Assembly: GCF_041227145.1 (NCBI RefSeq)
Contig: NZ_JBGFSP010000003.1
Coordinates: 2,666,001-2,730,000, forward strand
Origin: Bacteroides sp. AN502(2024)
Lineage (GTDB): Bacteria; Bacteroidota; Bacteroidia; Bacteroidales; Bacteroidaceae
Direction of reading: 5' to 3'
Length of the DNA: 64,000 nt
This document shows, one piece after another, positions 17,489 through 26,368 of the stretch; within the stretch, counting starts at the first letter, position 1; every line of letters begins with the position of its first letter. The translations under genes and the position numbers were made by a program. The notes under the pieces were generated by a model. It did no database searches. It worked only from the letters and a program-made list of their open reading frames with translations, and was not told the origin of the DNA.

Positions 17489-18562
17489 ATGGTAACATAC
17501 AATGTCAGTTTGGAGAACAAAGTGGTTCTGGTGACAGGTGCAGCCGGTTTTATTGGAGCCAATCTGGCGAAACGTCTGTTGAATGAATTTGATAGCGTGA
17601 AAGTCGTAGGTATTGATAACATTACCGAATACTATGACGTACGTTTGAAGTATGAGCGTTTACAAGAATTGTCTGCTTACGGTGACAGATTTGTTTTCAT
17701 AAAAGAGAGTATTGCCCAAAAGGAAATTGTTGAGTCCGTCTTCACTACTTACCAACCGCAGGTAGTTGTGAATCTTGCGGCTCAGGCGGGTGTACGTTAT
17801 AGCATCACTAACCCGGATGCCTATATTGAAAGTAATCTTGTAGGTTTTTATAATATCCTTGAAGCCTGTCGTCATCATAGCGTGGAACACTTGGTTTATG
17901 CATCTTCGTCATCCGTCTATGGCAGTAACAAAAAAGTGCCATACTCAACTGATGACAAGGTTGACAATCCTGTATCACTCTACGCTGCTACCAAAAAGAG
18001 TAACGAATTAATGGCTCATGCATACTCAAAACTCTACAATATTCCATCGACAGGCTTGCGCTTTTTTACAGTTTATGGTCCGGCAGGTCGTCCGGATATG
18101 GCATACTTCGGATTCACCAATAAACTGGTAAAAGGCGAAACTATCCGGATTTTCAACTATGGCAACTGCAAACGCGATTTCACTTACGTTGATGACATCG
18201 TAGAGGGCGTTGTCCGTATCATGCAGCATGCTCCTGAAAAGAAAACCGGTGAAGACGGTTTACCTGTCCCTCCATATAAAGTATACAATATCGGCAATAA
18301 CTCTCCGGAAAATCTTCTTGACTTTGTGACCATTCTTCAAGATGAACTTATCCGTGCGGGTGTACTTCCCGTTGACTATGATTTTGAATCCCACAAAGAA
18401 CTGGTGCCGATGCAGCCTGGAGATGTGCCTGTGACATACGCTGATACGACTCCTTTGGAACAGGATTTCGGATTTAAACCGTCAACATCACTGCGTGAGG
18501 GATTGAGAAAGTTTGCAGGGTGGTATGCCAAGTATTACGGTACATGTACAAACCATCTATAA
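17489..18562 (+). CDS. UDP-glucuronate 4-epimerase family protein
   Basis: A 357-residue extended SDR epimerase. It has the NAD motif VVLVTGAAGFIGANLAKRLL, SSSSVYGSNKKVPYS, and the catalytic YAATKKSNE (YxxxK). The NITEYYDVRLKYERL stretch after the Rossmann motif and GLRFFTVYGPAGRPDMAYF are characteristic of UDP-glucuronate 4-epimerases (CapI/LpsL type). It should interconvert UDP-GlcA and UDP-GalA. The ATG at 17489, 4 nt after the ugd stop, is preferred over an in-frame GTG at 17462 that would overlap ugd. Confidence 0.9.
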   Translation: MVTYNVSLENKVVLVTGAAGFIGANLAKRLLNEFDSVKVVGIDNITEYYDVRLKYERLQELSAYGDRFVFIKESIAQKEIVESVFTTYQPQVVVNLAAQAGVRYSITNPDAYIESNLVGFYNILEACRHHSVEHLVYASSSSVYGSNKKVPYSTDDKVDNPVSLYAATKKSNELMAHAYSKLYNIPSTGLRFFTVYGPAGRPDMAYFGFTNKLVKGETIRIFNYGNCKRDFTYVDDIVEGVVRIMQHAPEKKTGEDGLPVPPYKVYNIGNNSPENLLDFVTILQDELIRAGVLPVDYDFESHKELVPMQPGDVPVTYADTTPLEQDFGFKPSTSLREGLRKFAGWYAKYYGTCTNHL

Positions 18563-18594
18563 ATCGATTATAAAAATAAAAAGATAAAATTGTT

Positions 18595-19644
18595 ATGAGC
18601 ATTTTTGCAGGCAAAACTCTAATGATTACCGGTGGGACAGGCTCTTTCGGTAATGCAGTGTTAAACCGTTTTCTCCGCACCGATATCGGTGAGATCCGTA
18701 TATTCTCCCGCGACGAGAAGAAGCAGGACGATATGCGTCACGAGTATCAGGCAAAATATCCTGATGTGGCTCACAAGATCAAGTTCTTCATTGGCGATGT
18801 GCGTAATCTCCAGTCTTGCAGGAACGCAATGCTCGGAGTTGATTATATTTTCCATGCAGCAGCATTGAAACAGGTACCGAGTTGCGAGTTCTTTCCGATG
18901 GAAGCTGTAAAGACGAATGTGATCGGTACGGACAATGTACTGACTGCCGCAATCGAAGTCGGGGTGGACGCTGTGATATGTCTTTCAACGGACAAGGCAG
19001 CCTATCCAATCAATGCGATGGGTATCACCAAGGCCATTGAGGAGAAGATAGCGGTGGCAAAGAGCCGCTACTCCGGCAAGACAAAGATTTGCTGCACACG
19101 TTATGGCAACGTGATGTGTTCCCGTGGTTCGGTGATTCCTCTCTGGATAGAGCAGATACGTAATGGTAATCCTATTACATTGACAGAGCCTAAGATGACC
19201 CGGTTCATCATGTCGTTGGAAGAGGCGGTGGATCTCGTCCTCTTTGCTTTCGAACACGGTCGTAACGGTGACATCCTTGTTCAGAAAGCTCCTGCCTGTA
19301 CCATCCGTACTCAGGCAGAGGCTGTCTGCGAACTCTTCGGCGGCAAGAAGGAAGACATTAAAGTGATCGGTATCCGTCACGGTGAGAAGATGTATGAGAC
19401 ATTGCTCACCAATGAGGAATGTGCCAAGGCTGAGGATATGGGCAACTTCTATCGCGTACCGGCAGATAACCGGGGTTTGAACTACGACAAATATTTCAAA
19501 GAGGGAGAGACTGAACGTAACACGCTCACGGAGTTCAATTCAAACAATACGCGGATCCTTACTGTGGAGGAAACCAAAGCCAAGATTGCAGCTTTGGACT
19601 ATATAAAGAAAGAATTGAGCGGTGAGGGCAACTTTGTGCAGTAA
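18595..19644 (+). CDS. capE: UDP-GlcNAc 4,6-dehydratase/5-epimerase (CapE type)
   Basis: A 349-residue soluble SDR. It has the N-terminal MITGGTGSFGNAVLNRFL and STDKAAYPINAMGITKA, with Met in place of the usual catalytic Tyr as in S. aureus CapE. CapE makes UDP-2-acetamido-2,6-dideoxy-beta-L-arabino-4-hexulose, the first intermediate of UDP-L-FucNAc. TRYGNVMCSRGSVIPLW and GIRHGEKMYETLL fit this family. It is followed by capF and capG in pathway order. Confidence 0.93.
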   Translation: MSIFAGKTLMITGGTGSFGNAVLNRFLRTDIGEIRIFSRDEKKQDDMRHEYQAKYPDVAHKIKFFIGDVRNLQSCRNAMLGVDYIFHAAALKQVPSCEFFPMEAVKTNVIGTDNVLTAAIEVGVDAVICLSTDKAAYPINAMGITKAIEEKIAVAKSRYSGKTKICCTRYGNVMCSRGSVIPLWIEQIRNGNPITLTEPKMTRFIMSLEEAVDLVLFAFEHGRNGDILVQKAPACTIRTQAEAVCELFGGKKEDIKVIGIRHGEKMYETLLTNEECAKAEDMGNFYRVPADNRGLNYDKYFKEGETERNTLTEFNSNNTRILTVEETKAKIAALDYIKKELSGEGNFVQ

Positions 19645-19654
19645 TAACGGAAAG

Positions 19655-20860
19655 ATGAAAATACTGGTTACCGGAGCCAAGGGTTTTGTCGGTAAGAATC
19701 TTTGCGCCCAACTTAACAACATAAAAGACGGTAAGGCTCTTTGTTATGGCGATCTGAAGATCGATGAAGTATTTGAATACGATATCGATTCCACTTCCGA
19801 ACAATTGGATGTCTGGTGTCAGAAAGCCGATTTCGTATTCAACCTTGCCGGGGTGAACCGTCCCAAAGACAATGACGAGTTCATGGAAGGCAACTTCGGT
19901 TTTGCAAGTACATTGCTTGATACCTTGAGAAAGCACCATAACACTTGTCCCGTCATGCTTTCCTCCAGTGCGCAAGCCTCACTGACCGGTCGTTTCGGCA
20001 ACAGCGAATACGGCCGTAGCAAAAAGGCGGGTGAGGACCTTTTTCTACAATACGGCAGAGAAACCGGCTCCAGGGTTTTGGTCTACCGTTTCCCGAACCT
20101 TTACGGTAAGTGGTGTCGTCCCAATTATAACAGTGCGGTAGCCACATTCTGCAACAACATAGCTAATGATCTGCCCATACAGGTCAACGATCCGGGTGTA
20201 GAGCTTGAGCTGCTCTATATCGATGACCTTGTGGACGAGATGATTCATGCCCTGCAGGGAGAGGAGCATCGTTGTGAGTTCGAGGGTCTTGATGTATATC
20301 CGAAGAGTGACGGCAGATATTGCTATTGTCCGGTCACCCATAAGGTGACACTTGGTGAGATCGTCGATCGGTTGCATCGATTCGCAGAAATGCCAAAGAC
20401 GCTGATGATTCCCGAAATCCCGGCAGATTCGTTTGCCAAACGTCTGTACAGTACATTCCTGAGTTACCTGCCCCAAGACAAAGCCATCTTCGATTTGAGG
20501 ATGAATGTAGACCGGCGTGGCAGTTTCACAGAACTCCTGCACACATTGAACTGCGGACAGGTAAGTGTGAATATCTCCAAACCGGGCATAACCAAAGGCG
20601 AACACTGGCACAACACCAAGTGGGAACAGTTCATTGTCGTCAGCGGGCACGGCCTTATCCAACTCCGCAAGGAAGGGACAGATGAAGTGCTTAACTACGA
20701 GGTGAGCGGTGACAGAATCCAATCCGTCATCATGCTTCCCGGCTATACGCACAACCTCATCAACCTCTCCGATACGGAAGACCTGATAACGGTGATGTAC
20801 TGCAACGAGATATTTGACCCGGATAAACCGGATACATACTTTGATAAGGTAGAGAAATAA
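19655..20860 (+). CDS. capF: UDP-2-acetamido-2,6-dideoxy-hexulose reductase/epimerase (CapF)
   Basis: A 401-residue bifunctional enzyme. The N-terminal SDR domain has MKILVTGAKGFVGKNL and EYGRSKKAGED (YxxxK). The C-terminal cupin (from about residue 275) has KGEHWHNTKWEQFIVVSGHG, with zinc-binding His residues. In CapF the cupin epimerises C3 and the SDR domain reduces the 4-keto group, giving UDP-2-acetamido-2,6-dideoxy-L-talose. The ATG at 19655 is preferred over an in-frame GTG at 19622 that would overlap capE. The next gene, capG, begins immediately after its stop. Confidence 0.93.
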   Translation: MKILVTGAKGFVGKNLCAQLNNIKDGKALCYGDLKIDEVFEYDIDSTSEQLDVWCQKADFVFNLAGVNRPKDNDEFMEGNFGFASTLLDTLRKHHNTCPVMLSSSAQASLTGRFGNSEYGRSKKAGEDLFLQYGRETGSRVLVYRFPNLYGKWCRPNYNSAVATFCNNIANDLPIQVNDPGVELELLYIDDLVDEMIHALQGEEHRCEFEGLDVYPKSDGRYCYCPVTHKVTLGEIVDRLHRFAEMPKTLMIPEIPADSFAKRLYSTFLSYLPQDKAIFDLRMNVDRRGSFTELLHTLNCGQVSVNISKPGITKGEHWHNTKWEQFIVVSGHGLIQLRKEGTDEVLNYEVSGDRIQSVIMLPGYTHNLINLSDTEDLITVMYCNEIFDPDKPDTYFDKVEK

Positions 20861-20861
20861 T

Positions 20862-22136
20862 ATGGAAAAGCAACCCAGATTCGATTATTCAGGTATCAAA
20901 TTCAAGGATAATGGCAAGTTGAAACTCATTATCGTTGTCGGTACCCGTCCCGAGATTATCCGTTTGTCGACGGTCATCGACAAGTGTCGCAAGTATTTCG
21001 ATGTGATTCTTGCCCATACCGGTCAGAATTACGATTATAACCTTAACGGCATTTTCTTCAAGGACTTGAAACTGGCGGAACCGGAGGTCTATATGGATGC
21101 CGTGGGGGATGACCTTGGTGCCACCTGCGGTAACATCATCAATTGCAGTTACAAACTGTTCAATCAAACCAAGCCGGACGGAGTATTAGTCTTAGGTGAT
21201 ACCAACTCATGTCTGAGTGTTATCGGTGCCAAGCGTTTACACATTCCTATCTTCCACATGGAGGCAGGCAACCGCTGCAAGGATGAGTGTCTTCCGGAAG
21301 AAACCAACCGCCGTATTGTAGATATCATCAGTGATGTAAACATGGCATACTCGGAACATGCCAGAAGATACCTTGCCGATTGCGGTCTGCCCAAAGAACG
21401 GACTTATGTCACCGGCTCCCCCATGGCAGAAGTCCTTCACAACAACCTCGCAGCGATCGAGGCAAGTGATGTCCACCGGCGTCTGGGGCTGGAAAAAGGA
21501 AAATATATTCTTCTCTCAGCCCATCGCGAAGAGAACATCGATACGGAAAAGAACTTCCTGTCCCTTTTCACCGCCATCAACAAAATGGCAGAGAAGTATG
21601 ATATGCCGGTTCTCTATAGCTGTCACCCACGCTCACGTAACCGTCTTGCCGCATCGGGCTTCCAACTCGATCCTCGGGTAAAGGTTCAGCAGCCCCTCGG
21701 CTTCCATGACTACAACTGTCTCCAGATGAATGCCTTCTGTGTCGTCAGCGACAGTGGCACGCTTCCGGAGGAATCGAGTTTCTATGCATCTATCGGCAAA
21801 CCGATCCCTGCTGTCTGTATCCGTACATCGACAGAGCGTCCGGAGGCTCTCGACAAAGCTTGCTTTATTCTGAGCGGCATCGATACCAAGGGGCTTCTGC
21901 AATCCGTAGACCTTGCCGTTCAGATGACAAAGGATGGCAATCATGGCATCCCTGTTCCGGACTATACTGATGATGTATCGAATAAGGTCGTGAAGATTAT
22001 TCAGAGTTACGTGGGAGTCGTTAATAAGATGGTGTGGCGTAAGGAAGGCCTGTACGTTCCACATATGTGGAACGAAACAATAACAGATGTGGAACTAAAG
22101 GGAAACAACTGTGGAACTGAAAGTCAACAGTTGTAG
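20862..22136 (+). CDS. capG: UDP-N-acetyl sugar 2-epimerase, non-hydrolysing (CapG)
   Basis: A 424-residue 2-epimerase of the WecB/CapG family. Motifs are GTRPEIIRLSTVI near the N-terminus, HMEAGNRCKDECLPEETNRR, LSAHREENID and SDSGTLPEESSF. It completes UDP-L-FucNAc synthesis after CapE and CapF. The protein is longer than the typical ~375 residues: its last ~28 residues (from LYVPHMW on) are read through the 22-bp iteron array at 22055-22139. The natural C-terminus has therefore probably been replaced or extended by that insertion. The fold should be complete before this tail. Confidence 0.93.
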   Translation: MEKQPRFDYSGIKFKDNGKLKLIIVVGTRPEIIRLSTVIDKCRKYFDVILAHTGQNYDYNLNGIFFKDLKLAEPEVYMDAVGDDLGATCGNIINCSYKLFNQTKPDGVLVLGDTNSCLSVIGAKRLHIPIFHMEAGNRCKDECLPEETNRRIVDIISDVNMAYSEHARRYLADCGLPKERTYVTGSPMAEVLHNNLAAIEASDVHRRLGLEKGKYILLSAHREENIDTEKNFLSLFTAINKMAEKYDMPVLYSCHPRSRNRLAASGFQLDPRVKVQQPLGFHDYNCLQMNAFCVVSDSGTLPEESSFYASIGKPIPAVCIRTSTERPEALDKACFILSGIDTKGLLQSVDLAVQMTKDGNHGIPVPDYTDDVSNKVVKIIQSYVGVVNKMVWRKEGLYVPHMWNETITDVELKGNNCGTESQQL

Positions 22137-22169
22137 AACGAATTAATAGTAGTAATTAAATCCGTTAAT
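22055..22169. repeat. 22-bp iteron array A (four units)
   Basis: The core GTrGAAC occurs at 22067, 22089, 22111 and 22133, an exact 22-bp period. The first unit lies in a perfect 20-bp palindrome, cgttccacatatgtggaacg (22055-22074). CAACTGT/ACAGTTG arms pair the third and fourth units. The last unit continues into a 37-bp sequence (22133-22169) repeated with three mismatches at the end of array B. The array overlaps the 3' end of capG. A 22-bp period is not a multiple of three, so it is a DNA-level, not protein-level, repeat. Confidence 0.85.
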
Positions 22170-22422
22170 AATCGAATATGAGTGCTTAGTGTGCCACTTA
22201 CTTATCTGACATTAACTCCTGCTTGGAATAACAATAGGCACAAAATGCAGTAAGTGCTTGGGCAAGAACAAAGATTTTTTTTAATTTGCAAAATCCCATT
22301 ACAAACCTTTTACAACGGACAAATGTCAACATAAGTACTAGAAGAAATGTACTGAGAAAACGCCTTACTTGGTTAACTTCAGTCCTTGCATAAACTACCT
22401 ACTTTTGCTGTAAATAACAATT

Positions 22423-22537
22423 CGTTCCACCTAGGTAGAACTAAACAAATACCTAGGTAGAACTAAACGATAACCAAGGTGGAACTAAAGAATAACCTTG
22501 GTAGAACGAATTAATAGTAGTAACTAAATTTGTTAAT
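22423..22537. repeat. 22-bp iteron array B (four units)
   Basis: The core GTrGAAC occurs at 22435, 22457, 22479 and 22501, again exactly 22 bp apart, in units of the form GTrGAACTAAA..ATAACC..G. Neighbouring units contain complementary CCTAGG, CCAAGG and CCTTGG half-sites. The final unit and its 3' extension (22501-22537) duplicate the end of array A. The array lies just upstream of the Rpn-type remnant at 22589. The 253 bp between the arrays hold no gene; GCACTTAC-like words recur there. Confidence 0.85.
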
Positions 22538-22588
22538 GGTAAGCACTTACAAGAGGTTCAGAAATGAAATAAAAATGGTAGATTTGTA

Positions 22589-22915
22589 TTGAAGAACATG
22601 GAAACATTGAAAAGAATGCCTTTCAAGGCACGGAAATCAGTCTTCGAGAAGTTGGAAAAGATTGTCGATATCGCTTCCCTGTCTAAAGAAGAACGCATGA
22701 AATACGATGAGAGCATCAAAGTGTTTCGTGACCAGCTGGTTACCATTTCGTTTGCGGAAGAGAAAGGTAGAAAAGAAGGTCTGGAGGAAGGGATGAAGAA
22801 AGGCATGAAGAAAAAGAGCCTGGAAATAGCTCGTAATCTGAAGGAACTAGGTGTCCCCGCTGCCACTATCTCACAAGCTTCCGGACTTTCCATAGATGAG
22901 ATTGAAAGAATCTGA
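22589..22915 (+). pseudogene. C-terminal remnant of an Rpn-family (PD-(D/E)XK) transposase/nuclease
   Basis: About 108 codons that match only the C-terminal part of Rpn recombination-promoting nucleases: a LKNMETLKRMPF stretch, a helical region (FEKLEKIVDIASLSKEERMK), the Gly/Glu/Lys repeat EEKGRKEGLEEGMKKGMKKK, and a terminal helix-turn-helix-like segment. The catalytic PD-(D/E)XK domain, which would add about 180 N-terminal residues, is missing. Upstream lie the iteron array and degraded sequence. The reading begins at a TTG or at the ATG 22598. It is therefore most likely non-functional. Confidence 0.75.
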
Positions 22916-22918
22916 TAT

Positions 22919-23240
22919 GAGCAAGCACTCGATGCAGTTCTTTTATGTCTATCATACGTACCCTTCAATCGGAATTGGCTCGTAGTCGTTCCATTCCGAG
23001 GGGTATCAGACTCAGATCACTGATTTACGTGATCTTAATAACCGTCACAATAAAATGATTCTCGTCACTAAATCTACGAGCCGTAATAAGCACCCGTTTC
23101 AGAAGCTTGGCCGTGAGGAAGAAAAAGAGGACGAATGTAGGTCTCAATGCCCGTGACTATATTGCAACTACAATTAGGCTGCTGATGGACGGAAACGAGA
23201 ATTATGAAGATCTCGTTCCTATGTCAATGGCTGTATAAAC
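22919..23240 (+). pseudogene. Degraded transposase-like sequence
   Basis: No intact gene is seen. An open stretch ending at the stop 23236-23238 reads VGLNARDYIATTIRLLMDGN, then ENYEDLVPMSMAV; this resembles the extreme C-terminus of IS66-type transposases of Bacteroidota. A 14-bp word in it (ctcgttcctatgtc, 23212-23225) recurs in a similar scar at 35789-35802. Assignment to IS66 rests on resemblance only. Confidence 0.4.
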
Positions 23241-23330
23241 ATTATAAATCGTCAAATTTTAAAATACTCAAAAGTTCATCTTCTTGATTTTTAAGAGGGT
23301 GGACACTGTTGAGTGCTTACATTAGAATAC

Positions 23331-23868
23331 ATGATTCAGAAATTATTAGCATTTTTATTCATGTTTCGTAGGTCGTTCTTGTTGCGGCTTCAAAGAGCGT
23401 ATGTGATCACACATACTGAGTGTGAAAGCGCCCCCAAGGTAAAGGGGGAGGTATATCTTAATGCCACAGGCATTAAACTTGGTAAGAACGTAACCTTCTA
23501 TCAGGGCGCTTATTTATGGGGGGGGAGATTTCTGTCGGCTCGAATGTAGATATTGGTATGAATACCGTTATATTCGCTAAAAAAAAGGTTTTTATTGGCA
23601 ACAATACCTCCATTGCAGGTCAGTGTTATATCATAGACTCTAATCATGGAAGATAGGTGAACTAATTAGGAATCAAGAGGATGATGTGGCCGAAGATGGT
23701 ATTCATATCGGTAACGATGTATGGATTGCAGCTCAGTGTGTTATATTAAAAGGTTCCAAGATAAATGATGGTGCTATTATCGGAGCCCAATCACTTGTTA
23801 ACTGCGAAATACCTGCCAACGCAATAGCTGTGGGAACTCCGGCAAAGGTAATTGGATACAGAAAATAG
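23331..23868 (+). pseudogene. Broken hexapeptide-repeat acyltransferase
   Basis: The DNA encodes a WbbJ-type left-handed beta-helix acetyltransferase in three frames. The first part (MIQKLLAFLFMFRRSFLL to AYLWGG) runs into a G8 tract at 23518-23525 and stops soon after. Adding one G restores a second part (EISVGSNVDIGMNTVIFAKK to YIIDSNHG). A further shift near 23650 leads to the third part (KIGELIRNQEDD, then IHIGNDVWIAAQCVILKGSK to KVIGYRK). The catalytic His is in the DSNHG segment. Two independent lesions make it a pseudogene, although the G tract alone could be variable. Confidence 0.75.
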
Positions 23869-25223
23869 TGAAAGTATTAGACGCTAAAACAATAAAGAAC
23901 AATAAGGGAATTGTAGTAAATGTAGTTGCCGCCTTTGGTATCAAAGGGTTGGGGATGATAGTCAATATGTTATCCATGCCACTTTATATTGACTATTTCG
24001 GTAACAATATGATTCTTGGTCTGTGGTTCACAATTTTGACAGTTGTGAATTGGATCTTATCGTTTGATGTGGGAATTGGCAATGGACTTCGCAACCATCT
24101 GACTAGAGCTCTGTCTCAAAAGGATTATGAAGAGGGCAAACGACTGACATCTTCAGCATTTGTTTCTCTTGGAGCTATCACGATAGTGTTTACTATTATC
24201 GTGTATGCTATCATGCCTATTGTCAACTGGAACAATTTGTTCAATATCTCCACAGATGTAGTTTTGCACAGTGTACTTGCAAGGTGTATAGGCATCACTA
24301 TGATTGGCATCATGACCTCGTTTTTCTTGCATATTGTTCGAAGCATATTGTTTGCGTTGCAACTTTCTTCCATCGTCAACCTGCTTCACTTATTGACTAG
24401 TATATTGCTTGTTGCCTATTTGTTTGTTGCTCCTGATTATAGCTCAGTTGAAAGGAAACTTAATGCATTATCCATAGCCTACGCCATATTAATTAATATT
24501 CCATCCATACTAACCTTGCTTTCTGTTTTCTTCTTCTCTGAAATGAGATATTGCAGACCTAGGATAAAGTATGTTACAAAAAGCGGAGTAAAGGCTATTA
24601 TTGGTTTGGGTATATCCTTTTTTGCGGTTCAGGCTATGTTCATGATTATTACTGTTACCAACGAATGGTTCATTTCCAAGTTCTTTTCGCCTGAGTATTG
24701 TGTGGACTATCAAATCTATTTCCGCCTTTTTGCTCTTGTAGGTAGTTTAATTATGCTTGCAATGTCACCTCTATGGTCTGCTGTCACAAAAGCCTATAGC
24801 CAGAAGCATTATCAGTGGATTGTCAAGCTCCAAAAAGTCTTGAACTATCTAGCCTTGGCTTGTATTGCAGTGGAGTGTGTGTTTGTCATTTTGTTGCAGC
24901 CTATCATAGATATCTGGTTGGACGATAGAACTATCGAAGTGAATTACCTTACAGCCTCTTTCTTTCTACTCTATGGTGTTGTTATGATATGGGTAGCTAT
25001 CCAGTCTATAGTTGTCGCAGGTTTGGGGACTTTGAAGGTTCAATTGCGATTTTATCTTTTTGCGGCTATCTTCAAGATTTTCACCATCGTGGTTGTTTCT
25101 CAATTTACAGATGATTGGTCAATAGTGGTTCTTGCAACCGCACTTGGATTGTTACCTTATTGTATTTATCAGCCATTTGTAGTTAAAAAGCAATTAAAAA
25201 TGTTAGAACTAGAGAATGTATAA
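23868..25223 (+). CDS. Wzx-type polysaccharide flippase
   Basis: A 451-residue membrane protein with about 12 hydrophobic segments and no soluble domain. It resembles the MOP-superfamily flippases that move undecaprenyl-linked repeat units across the inner membrane. Near the N-terminus it reads GIKGLGMIVNMLSMPLYIDY and FDVGIGNGLRNHLTRALSQK, typical of the oligosaccharide flippase family. Start: a GTG overlapping the stop of the broken acyltransferase (TAGTG); no ATG exists before residue about 30. Base composition is clearly more AT-rich than the capE-G genes. Confidence 0.88.
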   Translation: MKVLDAKTIKNNKGIVVNVVAAFGIKGLGMIVNMLSMPLYIDYFGNNMILGLWFTILTVVNWILSFDVGIGNGLRNHLTRALSQKDYEEGKRLTSSAFVSLGAITIVFTIIVYAIMPIVNWNNLFNISTDVVLHSVLARCIGITMIGIMTSFFLHIVRSILFALQLSSIVNLLHLLTSILLVAYLFVAPDYSSVERKLNALSIAYAILINIPSILTLLSVFFFSEMRYCRPRIKYVTKSGVKAIIGLGISFFAVQAMFMIITVTNEWFISKFFSPEYCVDYQIYFRLFALVGSLIMLAMSPLWSAVTKAYSQKHYQWIVKLQKVLNYLALACIAVECVFVILLQPIIDIWLDDRTIEVNYLTASFFLLYGVVMIWVAIQSIVVAGLGTLKVQLRFYLFAAIFKIFTIVVVSQFTDDWSIVVLATALGLLPYCIYQPFVVKKQLKMLELENV

Positions 25224-25233
25224 GTAAACGTAT

Positions 25234-26367
25234 ATGAAGAAAGTATATTATATAGGTTGGTATATATCAAATAATGATAAAGTTAATTATAGTGGCAACG
25301 TTCCTGGAAACTTGAAGATGCACTATGTAGTTGATCAATTGAAGGAAAGTGGCTTTACTCCTGAAATAATTTCTTTTGCCAGCAAGAAAAATGGAAAGTG
25401 GCTCTATTTTAATATAAGAACAGAGGCTCAAGGCTGTGATTTGACATATCTTGGAGGTTTTTGCGGTTTGGGTCAGATTGCTAAAAAGTTGGACTTCTTG
25501 CTCAAGAAGTTAATATTTGCACTTCTTTTCATCTTTAAATTTCGCAAAGATGACACTATTGTACTCTACCACAGTGTTGTCATCACAAATCTTGTCGCAA
25601 AATTAAAGCGAGTTGTGAAGAGGAAGATTATTGTTGAGGTAGAAGAGGTGTATGGTTATTCAGCTGTCGCTGACAGACCTTGGGTTGGCCAAGAGATACA
25701 TTCTATTAAACAAATGGACTATTGTATTTGTGTCAATGATGGTATTCCTCAGGACCTGAAACTGGAAGATGGAACGTTTGTTGTTAGTTTTGGAGTAGGT
25801 CGTATCCCAACGAGAACAAATGACCGATTTAACGATGGAAAAATTCATGTTGTATATGCAGGAACTATAGAAATGAAGAAGTTGGGTGCTATGACTGCAG
25901 TGGAATCTGCTAAATTTTTTCCTGGAAATTATATTTTACATATTCTTGGTTTTGGCTCGGATGAAAATATGCAAAAATTGCAAAAGAGAATAACCGAGAT
26001 TAATGAAGAGGTGGGATGCGAACGAGTTCAATATAATGGCTATAAATCCGGTAAAGAACTAGATGACTTTTTGTTCTCATGCCACATTGGATTGAGTTCA
26101 AATGTGATGAGACCAAACTTTGCTAACAACTCATTTCCTTCAAAGGTGATCACTTATATGTGTCATGATTTAGCTGTGGTACTGGGTTATGCAAAAGCCT
26201 TCTACGACGTGCCTATGTCTAAGGGGTGGCAGTTCTATCATGAGCACACTCCGGAGGCTATTGCGCAAGCAGTGGGAAATGCAGAAATCAAGCCAGTTGG
26301 TTATTATCATCCTTCGATAGAAAGAATGAACAACCAGCTCCAGTCTTTCTTTAAGAAATATTGTTGA
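25234..26367 (+). CDS. Glycosyltransferase (GT-B fold, GT4-like)
   Basis: A 377-residue cytoplasmic or membrane-associated protein. The C-terminal half (VVYAGTIEMKKLGAMTAVES, LHILGFGSDENMQKL, VQYNGYKSGKELDDFLFSCH, NNSFPSKVITYM) matches the donor-binding domain of GT-B glycosyltransferases. The usual EX7E motif is not clear; SFPSKV occupies its position. The N-terminal MKKVYYIGWYISNNDK and a hydrophobic stretch near residue 90 (LIFALLFIFKF) are unremarkable. It presumably adds one sugar of the repeat unit; linkage and donor are unknown. Confidence 0.8.
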   Translation: MKKVYYIGWYISNNDKVNYSGNVPGNLKMHYVVDQLKESGFTPEIISFASKKNGKWLYFNIRTEAQGCDLTYLGGFCGLGQIAKKLDFLLKKLIFALLFIFKFRKDDTIVLYHSVVITNLVAKLKRVVKRKIIVEVEEVYGYSAVADRPWVGQEIHSIKQMDYCICVNDGIPQDLKLEDGTFVVSFGVGRIPTRTNDRFNDGKIHVVYAGTIEMKKLGAMTAVESAKFFPGNYILHILGFGSDENMQKLQKRITEINEEVGCERVQYNGYKSGKELDDFLFSCHIGLSSNVMRPNFANNSFPSKVITYMCHDLAVVLGYAKAFYDVPMSKGWQFYHEHTPEAIAQAVGNAEIKPVGYYHPSIERMNNQLQSFFKKYC

Positions 26368-26368
26368 T

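Noticed and set aside
20045..20752. Antisense open frame (235 codons) in capF
   Set aside because: Antisense to conserved CapF motifs and with no domain of its own.
22055..22537. CRISPR array
   Set aside because: The repeats are contiguous 22-bp units without unique spacers, only four per array, and no cas genes are nearby.
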